A stretch of DNA of 64,000 nucleotides, taken from positions 248,001-312,000 of the forward strand of contig NZ_JAUXYL010000020.1 of the NCBI RefSeq assembly GCF_030694375.1. The letters are read 5' to 3'. The stretch is from Algoriphagus sp. (GTDB lineage Bacteria; Bacteroidota; Bacteroidia; Cytophagales; Cyclobacteriaceae). Made by a program: the position numbers and the translations under genes. Numbering within the stretch: the stretch's first letter is position 1; each line of letters begins with the position of its first letter. Positions 33,542-42,324 of the stretch are shown piece after piece. The notes below the pieces were generated by a model. It saw only the letters and a list, made by a program, of their open reading frames with translations. It searched no databases and was not told the DNA's origin.

Positions 33542-34296
33542 GTGATCGCCTGGTTTAAGATTTCTGCCACGTGCATAAACTTGATTTTTTGTCCTTCTCG
33601 TGTGGCAATTCCTTCCAAGTGCATGATGCAGGACATATCTCCTCCTGTGATGATTTCTACCTGATGATGGAGATGATCCTCCAGTCGGTCCTTTCCCATT
33701 CGGATCGAAAGAGCTTCCTCCGTGACGGCAAAAGTCCCCCCAAACCCACAGCATTCGTCTGTCCTGTCGAGCTCCACCCAATCCAAACCTTCCAGGTTTC
33801 CCAAAAGTTTTCGGGCTTTATTGAATGGTATCTGGTTGAGCTCCGAACTGGAAGCCAGGCGTAAGCCACGCTGCCCATGGCAGGAAGCATGGTAGCCGAC
33901 CCGATGTTGAAACCTGCCTTCCAGCCGTTCTACTTTCAGGATGTCAGTGATGAATTCAGTCAGTTCGAAAACCTTATGGTGGAGGTCGTTCTGTTCTTGT
34001 TCAAGTTCAGGAATTCGGGGAGAATGCTCCTTGACATGCAACACGCAGCTTCCCGAAGGTGCAACTACATAATCAAAGTCTCTGAATAACTCCACAAAAT
34101 GCCGGGTTGTTCCAATTGTATCTCGCTCATAACCAGCATTTGCCAGCGGCTGACCGCAGCAAGTTTGGCCTGCCGGAAAGCTGACCTTGCATCCTAATTT
34201 TTCCAATAACTCCAGGGTGGCGATCCCTACTTTGGGGTAGAATTGATCCACATAGCAAGGGATAAATAAGGCAACGTTCGGCTTGAAGTTTTCCAT
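33538..34296 (-). CDS. lutA: LutA (Fe-S)-binding protein with two CCG domains
   Basis: A 252-residue heterodisulfide-reductase-type protein. Two cysteine-rich CCG motifs are visible: CYVDQFYPKVG...TCCGQP in the N-terminal half and CHGQRGLRL...ECCGFGG in the C-terminal half. Both are needed for the cofactor in LutA and GlpC/LldE relatives. First gene of lutABC; it starts 17 bp after the rhaB stop and overlaps lutB by 4 bp. In this locus it would oxidise lactate derived from rhamnose. Confidence 0.93.
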   Translation of the reverse strand: MENFKPNVALFIPCYVDQFYPKVGIATLELLEKLGCKVSFPAGQTCCGQPLANAGYERDTIGTTRHFVELFRDFDYVVAPSGSCVLHVKEHSPRIPELEQEQNDLHHKVFELTEFITDILKVERLEGRFQHRVGYHASCHGQRGLRLASSSELNQIPFNKARKLLGNLEGLDWVELDRTDECCGFGGTFAVTEEALSIRMGKDRLEDHLHHQVEIITGGDMSCIMHLEGIATREGQKIKFMHVAEILNQAIT

Positions 34297-34312
34297 TTGG
34301 GGTAAGTTAAAC

Positions 34313-35641
34313 TTAGGAGTCCAGATTCACCAGCATTGCAGCACCTAATGCCGAACCATTTGGGAAATCACTGGGTATGATCTCCATTTCAGGAAGTTTT
34401 TTACGAAGCATTTCCAGAAAAATAACGTTGGCATTGAAGCCTCCATCCACAAATAGCCGATTCACCGGCGCGCCGTCAAGGACAAGTTGGATTGAGGCCA
34501 CTTGAATGTCGGTAAGCTCATGGAGGAAGGTATAGTAGGCTTCAGTGAATTCTGAAAAACTATTCCAATCGCTGGAATCAACTTTTTCAAGTCCATAGTC
34601 AGCAGGTTTCAGGTATTTAAAGCCGATTCGCTTTTTCGGGTTTTTGCTCACTTTTTGATAGAGCGACTCATCGAATTTCAGCTTTTTGTAAGTGCCAAGG
34701 GGAAGTGTCCAATGCGCATACATTTCCTCTACCTGGACTTTGTGCTCCTCGCCGATAAATAACCTGGAAATTTTGATGGGTTGTCCTGTGATGCTTAGGA
34801 ATTGGAGACAATCCTTGTAGAGTTCAGATTCTGTAAGAGAGGTTTTGTTAAATGGGTTGATGGTGATCGCCCAAGTTCCAGTGGAAAGTAGGGCAAAAGG
34901 CTCTTTTTCTTGCTTCAGGTAAGGCAAAAGTGCTCCCGAGGAGTCGTGAACACCTATTCCGCAGGGAATTCCTCCAAGTTCAGGTTTTGTTTTAAGCAAA
35001 GAATTACCTGGGAGAATCGGGGGCAAAAGCGCTTCGATTCCTTCTCTTTTTAACCAATCATGGTAATCCATTTTCCCGAAATCCCAAAGTCCGGTATGAC
35101 AGCCTATACTGGTGTAGTCCGAGACCATTTCTCCGGTGAAAATCAAGCTTAAATATTGGGGTAAGTGAAGGCAATGGCGTACTTTTTTGAAATATTCAGG
35201 CTTGGCATATTTTAGAAAGTAGAGTTGCAGGCCTGAATTTAGCATGGCTAATGGAGGGGAGGAGGTTTGCTGGCAAAAGGCTGCTTTTCCTCCGTTTTCG
35301 GAATAAAAACGATTCAAAAGATCTTCCGGAAAGGGCTTAAGGTAATCGTAAAGTGGTGTGACAGGTTCCCCATTTTCATCTGTTTGGACAAATGAAGCAC
35401 CGTGACCTGAAAAATTGAGCTTTTTGATTTCGAATTCCTGAGATTTTAATGCTTCGCAAAAGGTGTTCAACATCCATTCCCGAAGGGGGAGAATAGGCTC
35501 ACTGGGAAAGTCGTCTTCGTCAGGGATTGCTTGAAGCCGCGTGTAGGTACTGTGGACTTCTTTTAGATTTTCATCAAAAAGAAAGAATTTTTTATTCGTT
35601 TTTCCGATGTCAAAGACAGCGGTAACCGGGATTTTAGACAT
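34313..35641 (-). CDS. rhaB: FGGY family sugar kinase, predicted L-rhamnulokinase
   Basis: A 442-residue FGGY kinase. Phosphate-1 motif DIGKTNKKFFLFD at the N terminus, SGHGAS, then phosphate-2-like LLSTGTWAI (about 250) and the adenosine region FVDGGFNANVIFLEML (about 380-400), ending GSALGAAML. The family acts on several deoxy-sugars. Rhamnulose is inferred from the neighbours rhaEW, rhaI and a GntR regulator. 16 bp separate it from lutA; 144 bp with repeat arrays separate it from the regulator. Confidence 0.85.
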   Translation of the reverse strand: MSKIPVTAVFDIGKTNKKFFLFDENLKEVHSTYTRLQAIPDEDDFPSEPILPLREWMLNTFCEALKSQEFEIKKLNFSGHGASFVQTDENGEPVTPLYDYLKPFPEDLLNRFYSENGGKAAFCQQTSSPPLAMLNSGLQLYFLKYAKPEYFKKVRHCLHLPQYLSLIFTGEMVSDYTSIGCHTGLWDFGKMDYHDWLKREGIEALLPPILPGNSLLKTKPELGGIPCGIGVHDSSGALLPYLKQEKEPFALLSTGTWAITINPFNKTSLTESELYKDCLQFLSITGQPIKISRLFIGEEHKVQVEEMYAHWTLPLGTYKKLKFDESLYQKVSKNPKKRIGFKYLKPADYGLEKVDSSDWNSFSEFTEAYYTFLHELTDIQVASIQLVLDGAPVNRLFVDGGFNANVIFLEMLRKKLPEMEIIPSDFPNGSALGAAMLVNLDS

Positions 35642-35644
35642 TTA

Positions 35645-35680
35645 TTCAAATACGATTTACGAAGTACGAAATACGAGGGC
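35645..35680 (-). repeat. Heptamer array (TATTTCG type) upstream of rhaB
   Basis: On the coding strand TATTTCG, TACTTCG, TAAATCG, TATTTGA run in 7-bp phase to within 4 bp of the rhaB ATG. Same type as at dnaE and cysS. A looser CCTTGCAA-like stretch follows at about 35700-35760. Confidence 0.75.
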
Positions 35681-35785
35681 CAAGGCAATGTTTGGGCTTT
35701 CGACTTTTGGAAAACTTGGAACCTTACAACCTTGCCACTTTCCAACACTTTCAATCCGCGAAGGCGGACAAGTTCTTCCAATCCC

Positions 35786-36823
35786 TCACAAAGACTTTCT
35801 CAAGGTCATCCGGAATTGATTTTTGATTGGAATTCGGTCCTCAATCCCCAAAATTTGCTCGGCAATGGTTTTGCCCATTTTCTGAAAATCCGTGGAGATG
35901 GTAGTTATTCCATCTGCAAGGATTTCTTTAAGGGGGGTGTCGTTGTATGAAATGATCCCGATATCTCTGCCAAGTTTAAACATCTGTTCCCGTGATTTCT
36001 TGACAATGTTTACCAGGTCAGTTTCTGCCAAGACGATATGACAATCTCCCATATCCAGCTGCTCGTCGTCATCTACGCCGTCAACAATAAGATTTTTGAA
36101 ATCATGGAAAAAGCAAAAACGCTTAAATCCATCCATGATTTCTACAGGATACAGGTCGCCTTTGGGGAAAACCAAAATCAGCCTGCTGTATTTTCTCAAA
36201 TGTGAAATACCGGACTCCAGTACTTCAAAGATGTCTTTTGAAAAGTCCTGGTAGACTCCCGGGAATTCATTTTCGTGGTCTTTTACGGCCCGGTCAATGA
36301 TCAGAAGTTTATCCTTGGGAATTCTGGTGATGAGGTCATATGCTGTTTCAGGGTGTCCAAGACTGTTAAAGAAATGAGGAGCTAAAACATAATAGTTATA
36401 ATTCCCGATGTTGGATTCCAACAAATCCTCCAATAAGTTTCGATTGTAGTGATGAATCTGCAGATCCACCGTAGCATCTGCTCCTAGTGTCTCGATAATC
36501 GAATAATAGATGATCTTTTTATACGAACTCAGTTTGTTGAAAAGCAACAGTACCTTGACCTTATGTCCCATATGAGTAGACGAAATATAAAAGCCTTTGC
36601 CTCTCACCGAAGAAATGATTCCCCTGTCGCGAAGTTCATTGTAGGCTTTTTCCACCGTGTCACGGGAAAGAAGAAAATCAAAACTTGTCTCATTAATAGA
36701 GGGAATTCTGTCTCCGATTTTAAGTTTTCCCTTTTCGATGTCCTCCAGGATCAAATTGACCACCTGGAGATATTTCGGTGTGCGAGAATCCACAGCGATT
36801 TTTTCGGATTTGTCAAGAAGCAT
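35786..36823 (-). CDS. GntR family regulator with sugar-binding (LacI-like) domain, predicted rhamnose regulator
   Basis: A 345-residue regulator. The N-terminal winged helix (about 10-80: YLQVVNLILEDIEKGKLKIGDRIPSINE..., FLLSRDTVEKAYNELRDRGIISSVRGKGFYI) is GntR type. The rest is a periplasmic-binding-protein-like domain that would sense a sugar or sugar phosphate (KVLLLFNKL, DLILVFPKGD-like region, GIISYNDTPLKEIL, ADGITTISTDFQKMG). Located between rhaB and rhaEW, it is the obvious local regulator. Candidate operators are in the 39.0-39.25 kb promoter region. Confidence 0.85.
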   Translation of the reverse strand: MLLDKSEKIAVDSRTPKYLQVVNLILEDIEKGKLKIGDRIPSINETSFDFLLSRDTVEKAYNELRDRGIISSVRGKGFYISSTHMGHKVKVLLLFNKLSSYKKIIYYSIIETLGADATVDLQIHHYNRNLLEDLLESNIGNYNYYVLAPHFFNSLGHPETAYDLITRIPKDKLLIIDRAVKDHENEFPGVYQDFSKDIFEVLESGISHLRKYSRLILVFPKGDLYPVEIMDGFKRFCFFHDFKNLIVDGVDDDEQLDMGDCHIVLAETDLVNIVKKSREQMFKLGRDIGIISYNDTPLKEILADGITTISTDFQKMGKTIAEQILGIEDRIPIKNQFRMTLRKSL

Positions 36824-36874
36824 AGGTTACTGGGTCTAATGGGTTGGGTAAGGTAGGGTAATTGTAGTTCGAAT

Positions 36875-38995
36875 CTATCGAGGGAATGCGGCCGCGAGAC
36901 CACCATCCACGTTGAGCATATTTCCTGTTGTTTTGGTTAAAAGTCCACCTACAAAAGCAAAAGCTGCGTCTGCAATGTCACTCACTTTCACACTTTCTTT
37001 TAATAATGTTCTGTTAGCGTAATATTGGGGGAGATCTTTTACATCAATGCCATAAGCCTTGGCGCGATTTTCAGCCCAGCCGCCTTCCCAAATATTGGAA
37101 TTTTCGATAACTGCATCCGGGTTTACAACATTCACGCGGATTTTATCTTCAGCCAACTCAGCAGCCATCAATCTTGACATATGCAATTGCGCTGCTTTGG
37201 CTGTGCCATAAGCCACATTTTTTGGGCCTGCCACCAGTGCGTTTTTGCTTACAATATTGATCACATCCCCTCCGAGGCCCTGCTGCTTCATTAAAGTTAC
37301 GCCAGCTTTGGAAACCTGATACTGTCCCATGACCAAAATATCGTTCAATCGAGCCCAATCTTGATCTGTGTGATCTTCAAAAGCTTTGGAAATAGAAATC
37401 CCGGCATTGTTGACCACGATATCTATACCACCAAATTTCAGGCAAGTTGCCTGGATGGCGTCTGCCAAACTCTCGGAATCAGTTACATCAAGTTTTGCCC
37501 CCAAGACCACATCCTTGCCATATTTTTTTTCAAATTCCGCAACGGCAGTGGCTAATCTTTCCGGATCAATATCAGTCAAGACCACGCAGGCGCCTTCCTG
37601 AACATATTTTTCAGCGATGCCTTTTCCAATGCCTCCCGCACTTCCTGTGACGAGCGCAATTTTTCGGGAAAGTGGTTTTTCTTTCGGCATTCTCGAAAGT
37701 TTTGCTTCTTCTAGCAACCAGTATTCGATATCAAAAGCTTCCTGAAGCGGAAGTGATACATATTCCGAAACCGCCTCAGCACCACGCATGACATTGATGG
37801 CATTGATGTAGAATTCACTGGCTACCCGGCTGGTTTGCTTGTCTTTTGCGTAGCTGAAAAGTCCAACGCCCGGCCACAAAATCACAACCGGATTGGGGTC
37901 GCGCATTGCCGGACTGTTTGGATGCTTGTGTTTTTGATAGTAGTCAGCATACATTTCACGATATGCCTGAAATGCCACACCTATTTTTTCTTTTAAACCA
38001 TCCACGTCGCTAAGCACGGCATCCGCGGCTAAATCCAGTACAAGAGGGCTAATCTTGGTTCTTAGGAAGTGATCCGGACAGCTTGTGCCCATTGGGGCTA
38101 GCTTGGTCAGGTCATGACTGTTGACGAATTGTAGTACAACTTCTGAATCACTGAAAGTACCTACCATTCGTTTTTCCGAGGATGCAAGTCCACGTAGAAT
38201 TGGAGCTAGCTTGGCTGCTTGAGATTTTCGCTGATCCGGCGAAAGAGATTTAACTTTTTCCCCTCCAAAAACCGGTCGTTTTTTTCCATAATTTGATTCC
38301 AAATAAGCGGATGCCATTTCAATGACTTCAAGGCTGTTGAGATAGCACTCATAGGCCGTGTCTGCCCAAGTGAATAGCCCATGACCTCCAAGCATAATCC
38401 CCCGGATTCCCGGATTATTGTCTAAGGCTTCCTTAAGTTGCAAGCCCAGGTCAAAGCCTGGTCGCTGCCAAGGAACCCATGCAATTGCACCTTTCCATAG
38501 TTCTTGGGTGATCTTTTCTCCATCCTTCGATGCGGCGATTGCAATAGCGGCATCCGGATGCAGGTGATCAATATGTTTGAATGGTAAGAAACCGTGTAGG
38601 GGCGTATCGATCGAGGGAGCTTTTGAGTCCAAATCATAGATGCAATGATTGAATAATCCAACCATCTCATCCTCAAACTCAATTCCGCGATAGATGCCTT
38701 TTAGTGATCTGAGTTTGTCAACATACAAACCAGCCAATCCAGAACGGGTCATTGTGCCAATATCGCCTCCCGAACCCTTGATCCACATCACCTCCACCGG
38801 CTCCTTGGTCAATGGGTCAAGCTCCATTGTTTTACAAGAAGTATTGCCTCCGCCATAATTGGTAATCCGAAGGTCGGCTCCGAGTATGTTAGAGCGATAA
38901 ATTAAAAGTTCTACCTCGTTTCCTTCCAGTGACGCGGCTTTTGCCTCGTCCCATAGGTAGCTTACATGCTTGAAACTCATAATAGGTGTATTCAT
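36875..38995 (-). CDS. rhaEW: Bifunctional rhamnulose-1-phosphate aldolase / lactaldehyde dehydrogenase-type SDR (RhaEW type)
   Basis: A 706-residue fusion. The N-terminal class II aldolase domain (about 1-420) contains YGGGNTSCK, the metal histidine region TPLHGFLPFKHIDHLHPDA, and GHGLFTW. The C-terminal short-chain dehydrogenase (about 430-706) has the Rossmann motif ALVTGSAGGIGKGIA, NNAGIS, and the catalytic Tyr-Lys in AYGTAKAA. It should split rhamnulose-1-phosphate into DHAP and L-lactaldehyde and oxidise the latter to L-lactate. First gene of the minus-strand unit; the promoter lies in the divergent 264 bp next to it. Confidence 0.93.
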   Translation of the reverse strand: MNTPIMSFKHVSYLWDEAKAASLEGNEVELLIYRSNILGADLRITNYGGGNTSCKTMELDPLTKEPVEVMWIKGSGGDIGTMTRSGLAGLYVDKLRSLKGIYRGIEFEDEMVGLFNHCIYDLDSKAPSIDTPLHGFLPFKHIDHLHPDAAIAIAASKDGEKITQELWKGAIAWVPWQRPGFDLGLQLKEALDNNPGIRGIMLGGHGLFTWADTAYECYLNSLEVIEMASAYLESNYGKKRPVFGGEKVKSLSPDQRKSQAAKLAPILRGLASSEKRMVGTFSDSEVVLQFVNSHDLTKLAPMGTSCPDHFLRTKISPLVLDLAADAVLSDVDGLKEKIGVAFQAYREMYADYYQKHKHPNSPAMRDPNPVVILWPGVGLFSYAKDKQTSRVASEFYINAINVMRGAEAVSEYVSLPLQEAFDIEYWLLEEAKLSRMPKEKPLSRKIALVTGSAGGIGKGIAEKYVQEGACVVLTDIDPERLATAVAEFEKKYGKDVVLGAKLDVTDSESLADAIQATCLKFGGIDIVVNNAGISISKAFEDHTDQDWARLNDILVMGQYQVSKAGVTLMKQQGLGGDVINIVSKNALVAGPKNVAYGTAKAAQLHMSRLMAAELAEDKIRVNVVNPDAVIENSNIWEGGWAENRAKAYGIDVKDLPQYYANRTLLKESVKVSDIADAAFAFVGGLLTKTTGNMLNVDGGLAAAFPR

Positions 38996-39047
38996 TATAA
39001 CAGGTCTACTGGTGATAGGATGAATTTCTCAGAAAACGACTCAATAG

Positions 39048-39062
39048 GTGTCCTGTAGTGTC
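39048..39062 (-). promoter_or_regulatory. Candidate operator, phased GACAC repeats before rhaEW
   Basis: On the minus strand GACAC occurs twice with exactly 10-bp spacing, about 55 bp upstream of the rhaEW start. It mirrors the GACAG triplet on the other arm of the same intergenic region. Confidence 0.4.
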
Positions 39063-39200
39063 TTGAGTGAATCGTAGTTTTGAATTTTTTTTTATGAATT
39101 TGAAAGAGTCTTCAAATTATCCGAGAACATGATTTTAAAATTTACCTTTTAATTAACTTTTTGCAAACTAAACCTTAGACAAAGGGTAGAAAAAGTTTTA

Positions 39201-39225
39201 GACAGGGCAGGACAGGTTGGGACAG
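39201..39225 (+). promoter_or_regulatory. Candidate operator, three GACAG repeats with 10-bp spacing
   Basis: GACAG starts at 39201, 39211 and 39221, one helical turn apart, 36 bp before the transporter ATG at 39260. TATGTTTT right after it resembles a -7 element with one mismatch. Suggested binding region for the GntR regulator. Confidence 0.5.
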
Positions 39226-39259
39226 ACATTATGTTTTATTGAAGTCAAAATAATTTTCA

Positions 39260-40660
39260 ATGAGCAACAGATTCTTTAAAAAAATAGTTGGTGAAACCAA
39301 TGAATATGAACGGACCCCTATTCCCGGGGCTAGCCTAAAAGGAGGCAAAAGCTTTCTGGGCATGTATGCAGGAGAGCATACTGCCGGGACAGAGTTTGTC
39401 ATTGGGCCACTATTTGTTGCACATGGAGTGGCCGCGGGGGACTTGGTACTGGGGCTGTTGATAGGGAATTTACTGGCCGTATTGAGTTGGGGGCTGATCA
39501 CCGGGCCGATCGCAGCATCCAAGCGTATGACCTTGTATTATCAGTTGGAGCGCATTGCTGGGAAAAATCTGGTGCGTTGGTACAATCTGGTTAATGCTCT
39601 CATGTTCTGTTTTTTGGCGGGATCGATGATTGCCGTTTCAGCCACAGCTGTGGGGATTCCTTTTGATCTGGAAATGCCCACTTTGACTGATTGGCTTCCG
39701 CGGACACCGGGTTGGATTGTCACAGTATTGGTGATGGGGGCGGTGATCACTTTAGTGGCTATCCAAGGTTATAATCAAGTTTCTAAGTTTGCAAATATCA
39801 TGTCTCCCTGGATGATTTTGATTTTCATAGCCGCGGCAATTGTGGGATTAGCCCAACTTGGAGTTGGTTCTTTCGAAAGCTTGATCACCATTGCTCAGGA
39901 AGTGATTTGGAATGGAGTACCACTCGCCGGTATGTCCAAATTTACGATTTGGCACATCATCTTTTTCGCCTGGTTTTGCAATATGGCCATGCATATAGGG
40001 ATGTCAGATTTGACGATTCTCCGCTACGCAAAGTCCTGGACCTATGGATTCTATTCTTTTGCGGGAGTTTTTTTGGGACATTTTGTGGCCTGGATAGCCT
40101 CAGGAATTCTTTATTCGGTATTTCTTCAGGCCAATACAGCCTCACAGGAATTTGCCCCCGGAGCGATTGCTTACCAGACCTTGGGCATTGCCGGAGCTAT
40201 CTGCGTGGTGATCGCTGGCTGGACTACGGCGAATCCCACGATTTATCGGGCCGGGCTTGCACTGCAGGGGATTTTCCCTAAAGTACCAACTTGGAAAATC
40301 ACAGCCATTGTGGGTGGAATTACCAGTTTGGCTGCTTGTTTTCCTGCTTTGGTAATGAAACTGCTGGATTTTGTGGCCTTGTATGGCTTGCTTTTGATGC
40401 CGATGGGAGCGGTGATTTTTGCGGATTTCTATTTTTCCAAAAAGATGGGCTTCCAATACGAAGGGGCATTGAATTCCAAGTCTGATTTCAGTGTTCCTGC
40501 CTTGCTGAGCTGGGTTTTGACTTTGGTCTTCTGTTTGGGATTGAATTTCTTCTACGGGGTGGAAATCTTCTTTCTAGGGCTTCCTGGTTGGTTTGTGGCA
40601 GTTGCCATCTTTGTTGTTTTATCCAGAATGAAATATCCACTTGCCAAATCACTTGCGTAA
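39260..40660 (+). CDS. NCS1/purine-cytosine-permease-like transporter in the rhamnose locus
   Basis: A 466-residue membrane protein with about 12 transmembrane helices. The early GASLKGGKSFLGMYAGEHTAGTEFVIGPLF segment and the later WTTANPTIYRAGLALQGIF resemble permeases for purine, cytosine and related compounds (NCS1 superfamily). The setting, divergent from rhaEW and upstream of rhaI, predicts rhamnose or rhamnoside-derived sugar uptake, though a nucleobase substrate cannot be excluded. Its stop overlaps the next ATG (TAATG), so the small protein at 40660 is coupled to it. Confidence 0.8.
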   Translation: MSNRFFKKIVGETNEYERTPIPGASLKGGKSFLGMYAGEHTAGTEFVIGPLFVAHGVAAGDLVLGLLIGNLLAVLSWGLITGPIAASKRMTLYYQLERIAGKNLVRWYNLVNALMFCFLAGSMIAVSATAVGIPFDLEMPTLTDWLPRTPGWIVTVLVMGAVITLVAIQGYNQVSKFANIMSPWMILIFIAAAIVGLAQLGVGSFESLITIAQEVIWNGVPLAGMSKFTIWHIIFFAWFCNMAMHIGMSDLTILRYAKSWTYGFYSFAGVFLGHFVAWIASGILYSVFLQANTASQEFAPGAIAYQTLGIAGAICVVIAGWTTANPTIYRAGLALQGIFPKVPTWKITAIVGGITSLAACFPALVMKLLDFVALYGLLLMPMGAVIFADFYFSKKMGFQYEGALNSKSDFSVPALLSWVLTLVFCLGLNFFYGVEIFFLGLPGWFVAVAIFVVLSRMKYPLAKSLA

Positions 40661-40836
40661 TGAAAAATCTGTTGAAAATAGGTTCGCTTTTAGGCTTACT
40701 GCTGACTATTGTACCCCCGATTATCTTTTTTATGGGGAATTCGGATTTGAGTCAAATGAAATGGACCATGGGTTTCGGTATGGTGCTTTGGTTTGTGACC
40801 GCTCCGTTTTGGATAAATAAAACCAGTCAGCAGTAG
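40660..40836 (+). CDS. Small two-helix membrane protein coupled to the transporter
   Basis: A 58-residue protein with two membrane helices (IGSLLGLLLTIVPPIIFFM and MGFGMVLWFVTAPFWI). Its ATG overlaps the transporter stop (TAATG), which shows translational coupling, so it may be a small partner of that permease. Its last codons, TSQQ and the stop, lie inside a CAGTCAG heptamer array (40824-40857), so the present C terminus seems shaped by the repeat. Confidence 0.75.
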   Translation: MKNLLKIGSLLGLLLTIVPPIIFFMGNSDLSQMKWTMGFGMVLWFVTAPFWINKTSQQ

Positions 40837-40857
40837 GCAGTCCCAGTCAGCAGTAGA
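40824..40857. repeat. Heptamer array (CAGTCAG type) crossing a stop codon
   Basis: CAGTCAG, CAGTAGG, CAGTCCC, then AGTCAG (one base missing) and CAGTAGA. The array begins inside the coding sequence of the small membrane protein and supplies its TAG stop. Confidence 0.7.
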
Positions 40858-40958
40858 TAAAGCCAAAATGTAAATTACCAATTCTCAATGCCCATTGAAT
40901 CGGAATACCTTGAAAATTGTCCCGATAACTACGTGATGAAGTTGATTATTGCTCATTT

Positions 40959-41027
40959 AACCAATAACTCAATAACCAATAACTCAATAACCCATTTCCA
41001 ATAACCCATTACCAATAACCTAATTAC
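40959..41027. repeat. CAATAACC array forming the rhaI leader
   Basis: About nine degenerate units of 6-9 bp (CAATAACT, CAATAACC, CATTAC and variants) run to 2 bp before the rhaI ATG. Same family as the array at 17-57. Confidence 0.8.
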
Positions 41028-41029
41028 TC

Positions 41030-42271
41030 ATGCCTACCGACTTCCACCAAAAATCACTTCAGCTTCTTTCCGAGCAACTCGCAGAAAAGGGAATCGATGC
41101 CTCAAAATTGATTTCCCAGATATCCGCCTTTCAAATCGCGGTACCAAGCTGGGCGCTTGGGGCGGGTGGAACTAGGTTTGGTCGATTTTCGATCGGAGGC
41201 GAACCCAGAAATTTGGATGAAAAGCTGGAGGATATCGGGCTTTTGGCCAAGCTGACCAAACGGACGGATGCCGTTTCCCTCCATATTCCATGGGATATTC
41301 CGCAGGATGTACAAGCGATCAGGCAAAAGGCCGCCGATCTTCAGATCAGCTTCGATGCAATGAATTCAAATACCTTTCAGGACTATGGTCAGCCATTATC
41401 CTATAAAAAGGGTTCGCTGAGCAATGCCGATTCGGCAATCCGAAAGCAGGCAGTGGAGCATAATCTTCAGGTAATTGAGATTGGAAAAAGCCTGGGAAGT
41501 AAAGGGCTGACGGTTTGGCTTGCAGATGGAAGTAATTTTCCGGGACAGGCGCATATAAGAAAGGCATTGCAATGGACTACCGAATCCCTGCAGGAAATCT
41601 ATGCCGGTTTGCCGGCTGATTGGAAGCTTTTACTGGAGTACAAGCCTTACGAGCCCAATTTTTATCACACGGTGATTCCGGACTGGGGCACCTCGGCCTT
41701 GATCTGTAAGCAACTCGGCGATCAGGCAAAAGTGCTGGTGGATTTGGGTCACCACCTTCCCAATACCAATATCGAGCAGATCGTGGCGACGCTGATGCAT
41801 CAAAACCTGCTGGCAGGATTTCACTTCAATGACAGCAAATACGGAGATGATGACCTGAGTACCGGAAGCATCAAGCCGTATCAGTTGTTTTTGATCTTCT
41901 GCGAATTGATTGGTGGTGCTGAAGAAAGGGCACAGGCTTGGGAAAGTATTTCCTGGATGATCGATGCGAGTCATAACACCAAAGACCCACTGGAAGATTT
42001 GATTCAGGCTTTAGAAACCATTTCTCAGGCATATGCTAAAGCGCTGTTGGTGGACAGAAAGAAGTTAGCTCAATGTCAAAATGAAGGAGATGTAGTCGGA
42101 GCGCAGGAAGTGCTACAGGATGCATTTTTGACAGATGTGAGGACATTGGTTTGCGAGGCGAGAATCCAAAGTGGGGGAGAGGCCGATCCCTTGGCTTTTT
42201 ACAGAAAAGAAAAAATCCGCGCTAAGCTTATCGCTCAACGCGGAAAAGATGCCCAAGCGAGTGGGTTGTAA
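41030..42271 (+). CDS. rhaI: L-rhamnose isomerase, RhaI type
   Basis: A 413-residue xylose-isomerase-like TIM barrel of the RhaI (non-E. coli RhaA) subtype. Landmarks: GGTRFGRFSIGGEPRNLDEKLED near residue 50, SLHIPWD, FDAMNSNTF, LLEYKPYEPNFYHTVIPDWG (metal Glu, about 205), VLVDLGHHLPN, FHFNDSKYGDDDL and MIDASHNTKDP. It converts L-rhamnose to L-rhamnulose in the cytoplasm, first step of the pathway continued by rhaB and rhaEW. 193 bp separate it from the small membrane gene, mostly repeat arrays. Confidence 0.93.
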   Translation: MPTDFHQKSLQLLSEQLAEKGIDASKLISQISAFQIAVPSWALGAGGTRFGRFSIGGEPRNLDEKLEDIGLLAKLTKRTDAVSLHIPWDIPQDVQAIRQKAADLQISFDAMNSNTFQDYGQPLSYKKGSLSNADSAIRKQAVEHNLQVIEIGKSLGSKGLTVWLADGSNFPGQAHIRKALQWTTESLQEIYAGLPADWKLLLEYKPYEPNFYHTVIPDWGTSALICKQLGDQAKVLVDLGHHLPNTNIEQIVATLMHQNLLAGFHFNDSKYGDDDLSTGSIKPYQLFLIFCELIGGAEERAQAWESISWMIDASHNTKDPLEDLIQALETISQAYAKALLVDRKKLAQCQNEGDVVGAQEVLQDAFLTDVRTLVCEARIQSGGEADPLAFYRKEKIRAKLIAQRGKDAQASGL

Positions 42272-42324
42272 CTCATTGATATAGCTCGATTTGGTTCAAG
42301 TCTCCTGACTTGGACCAGACAAGT

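Noticed and set aside
33413..33781. Extension of LutB upstream to 33781
   Set aside because: It overlaps lutA in another frame; start at 33541 gives the family length and the 4-bp overlap.
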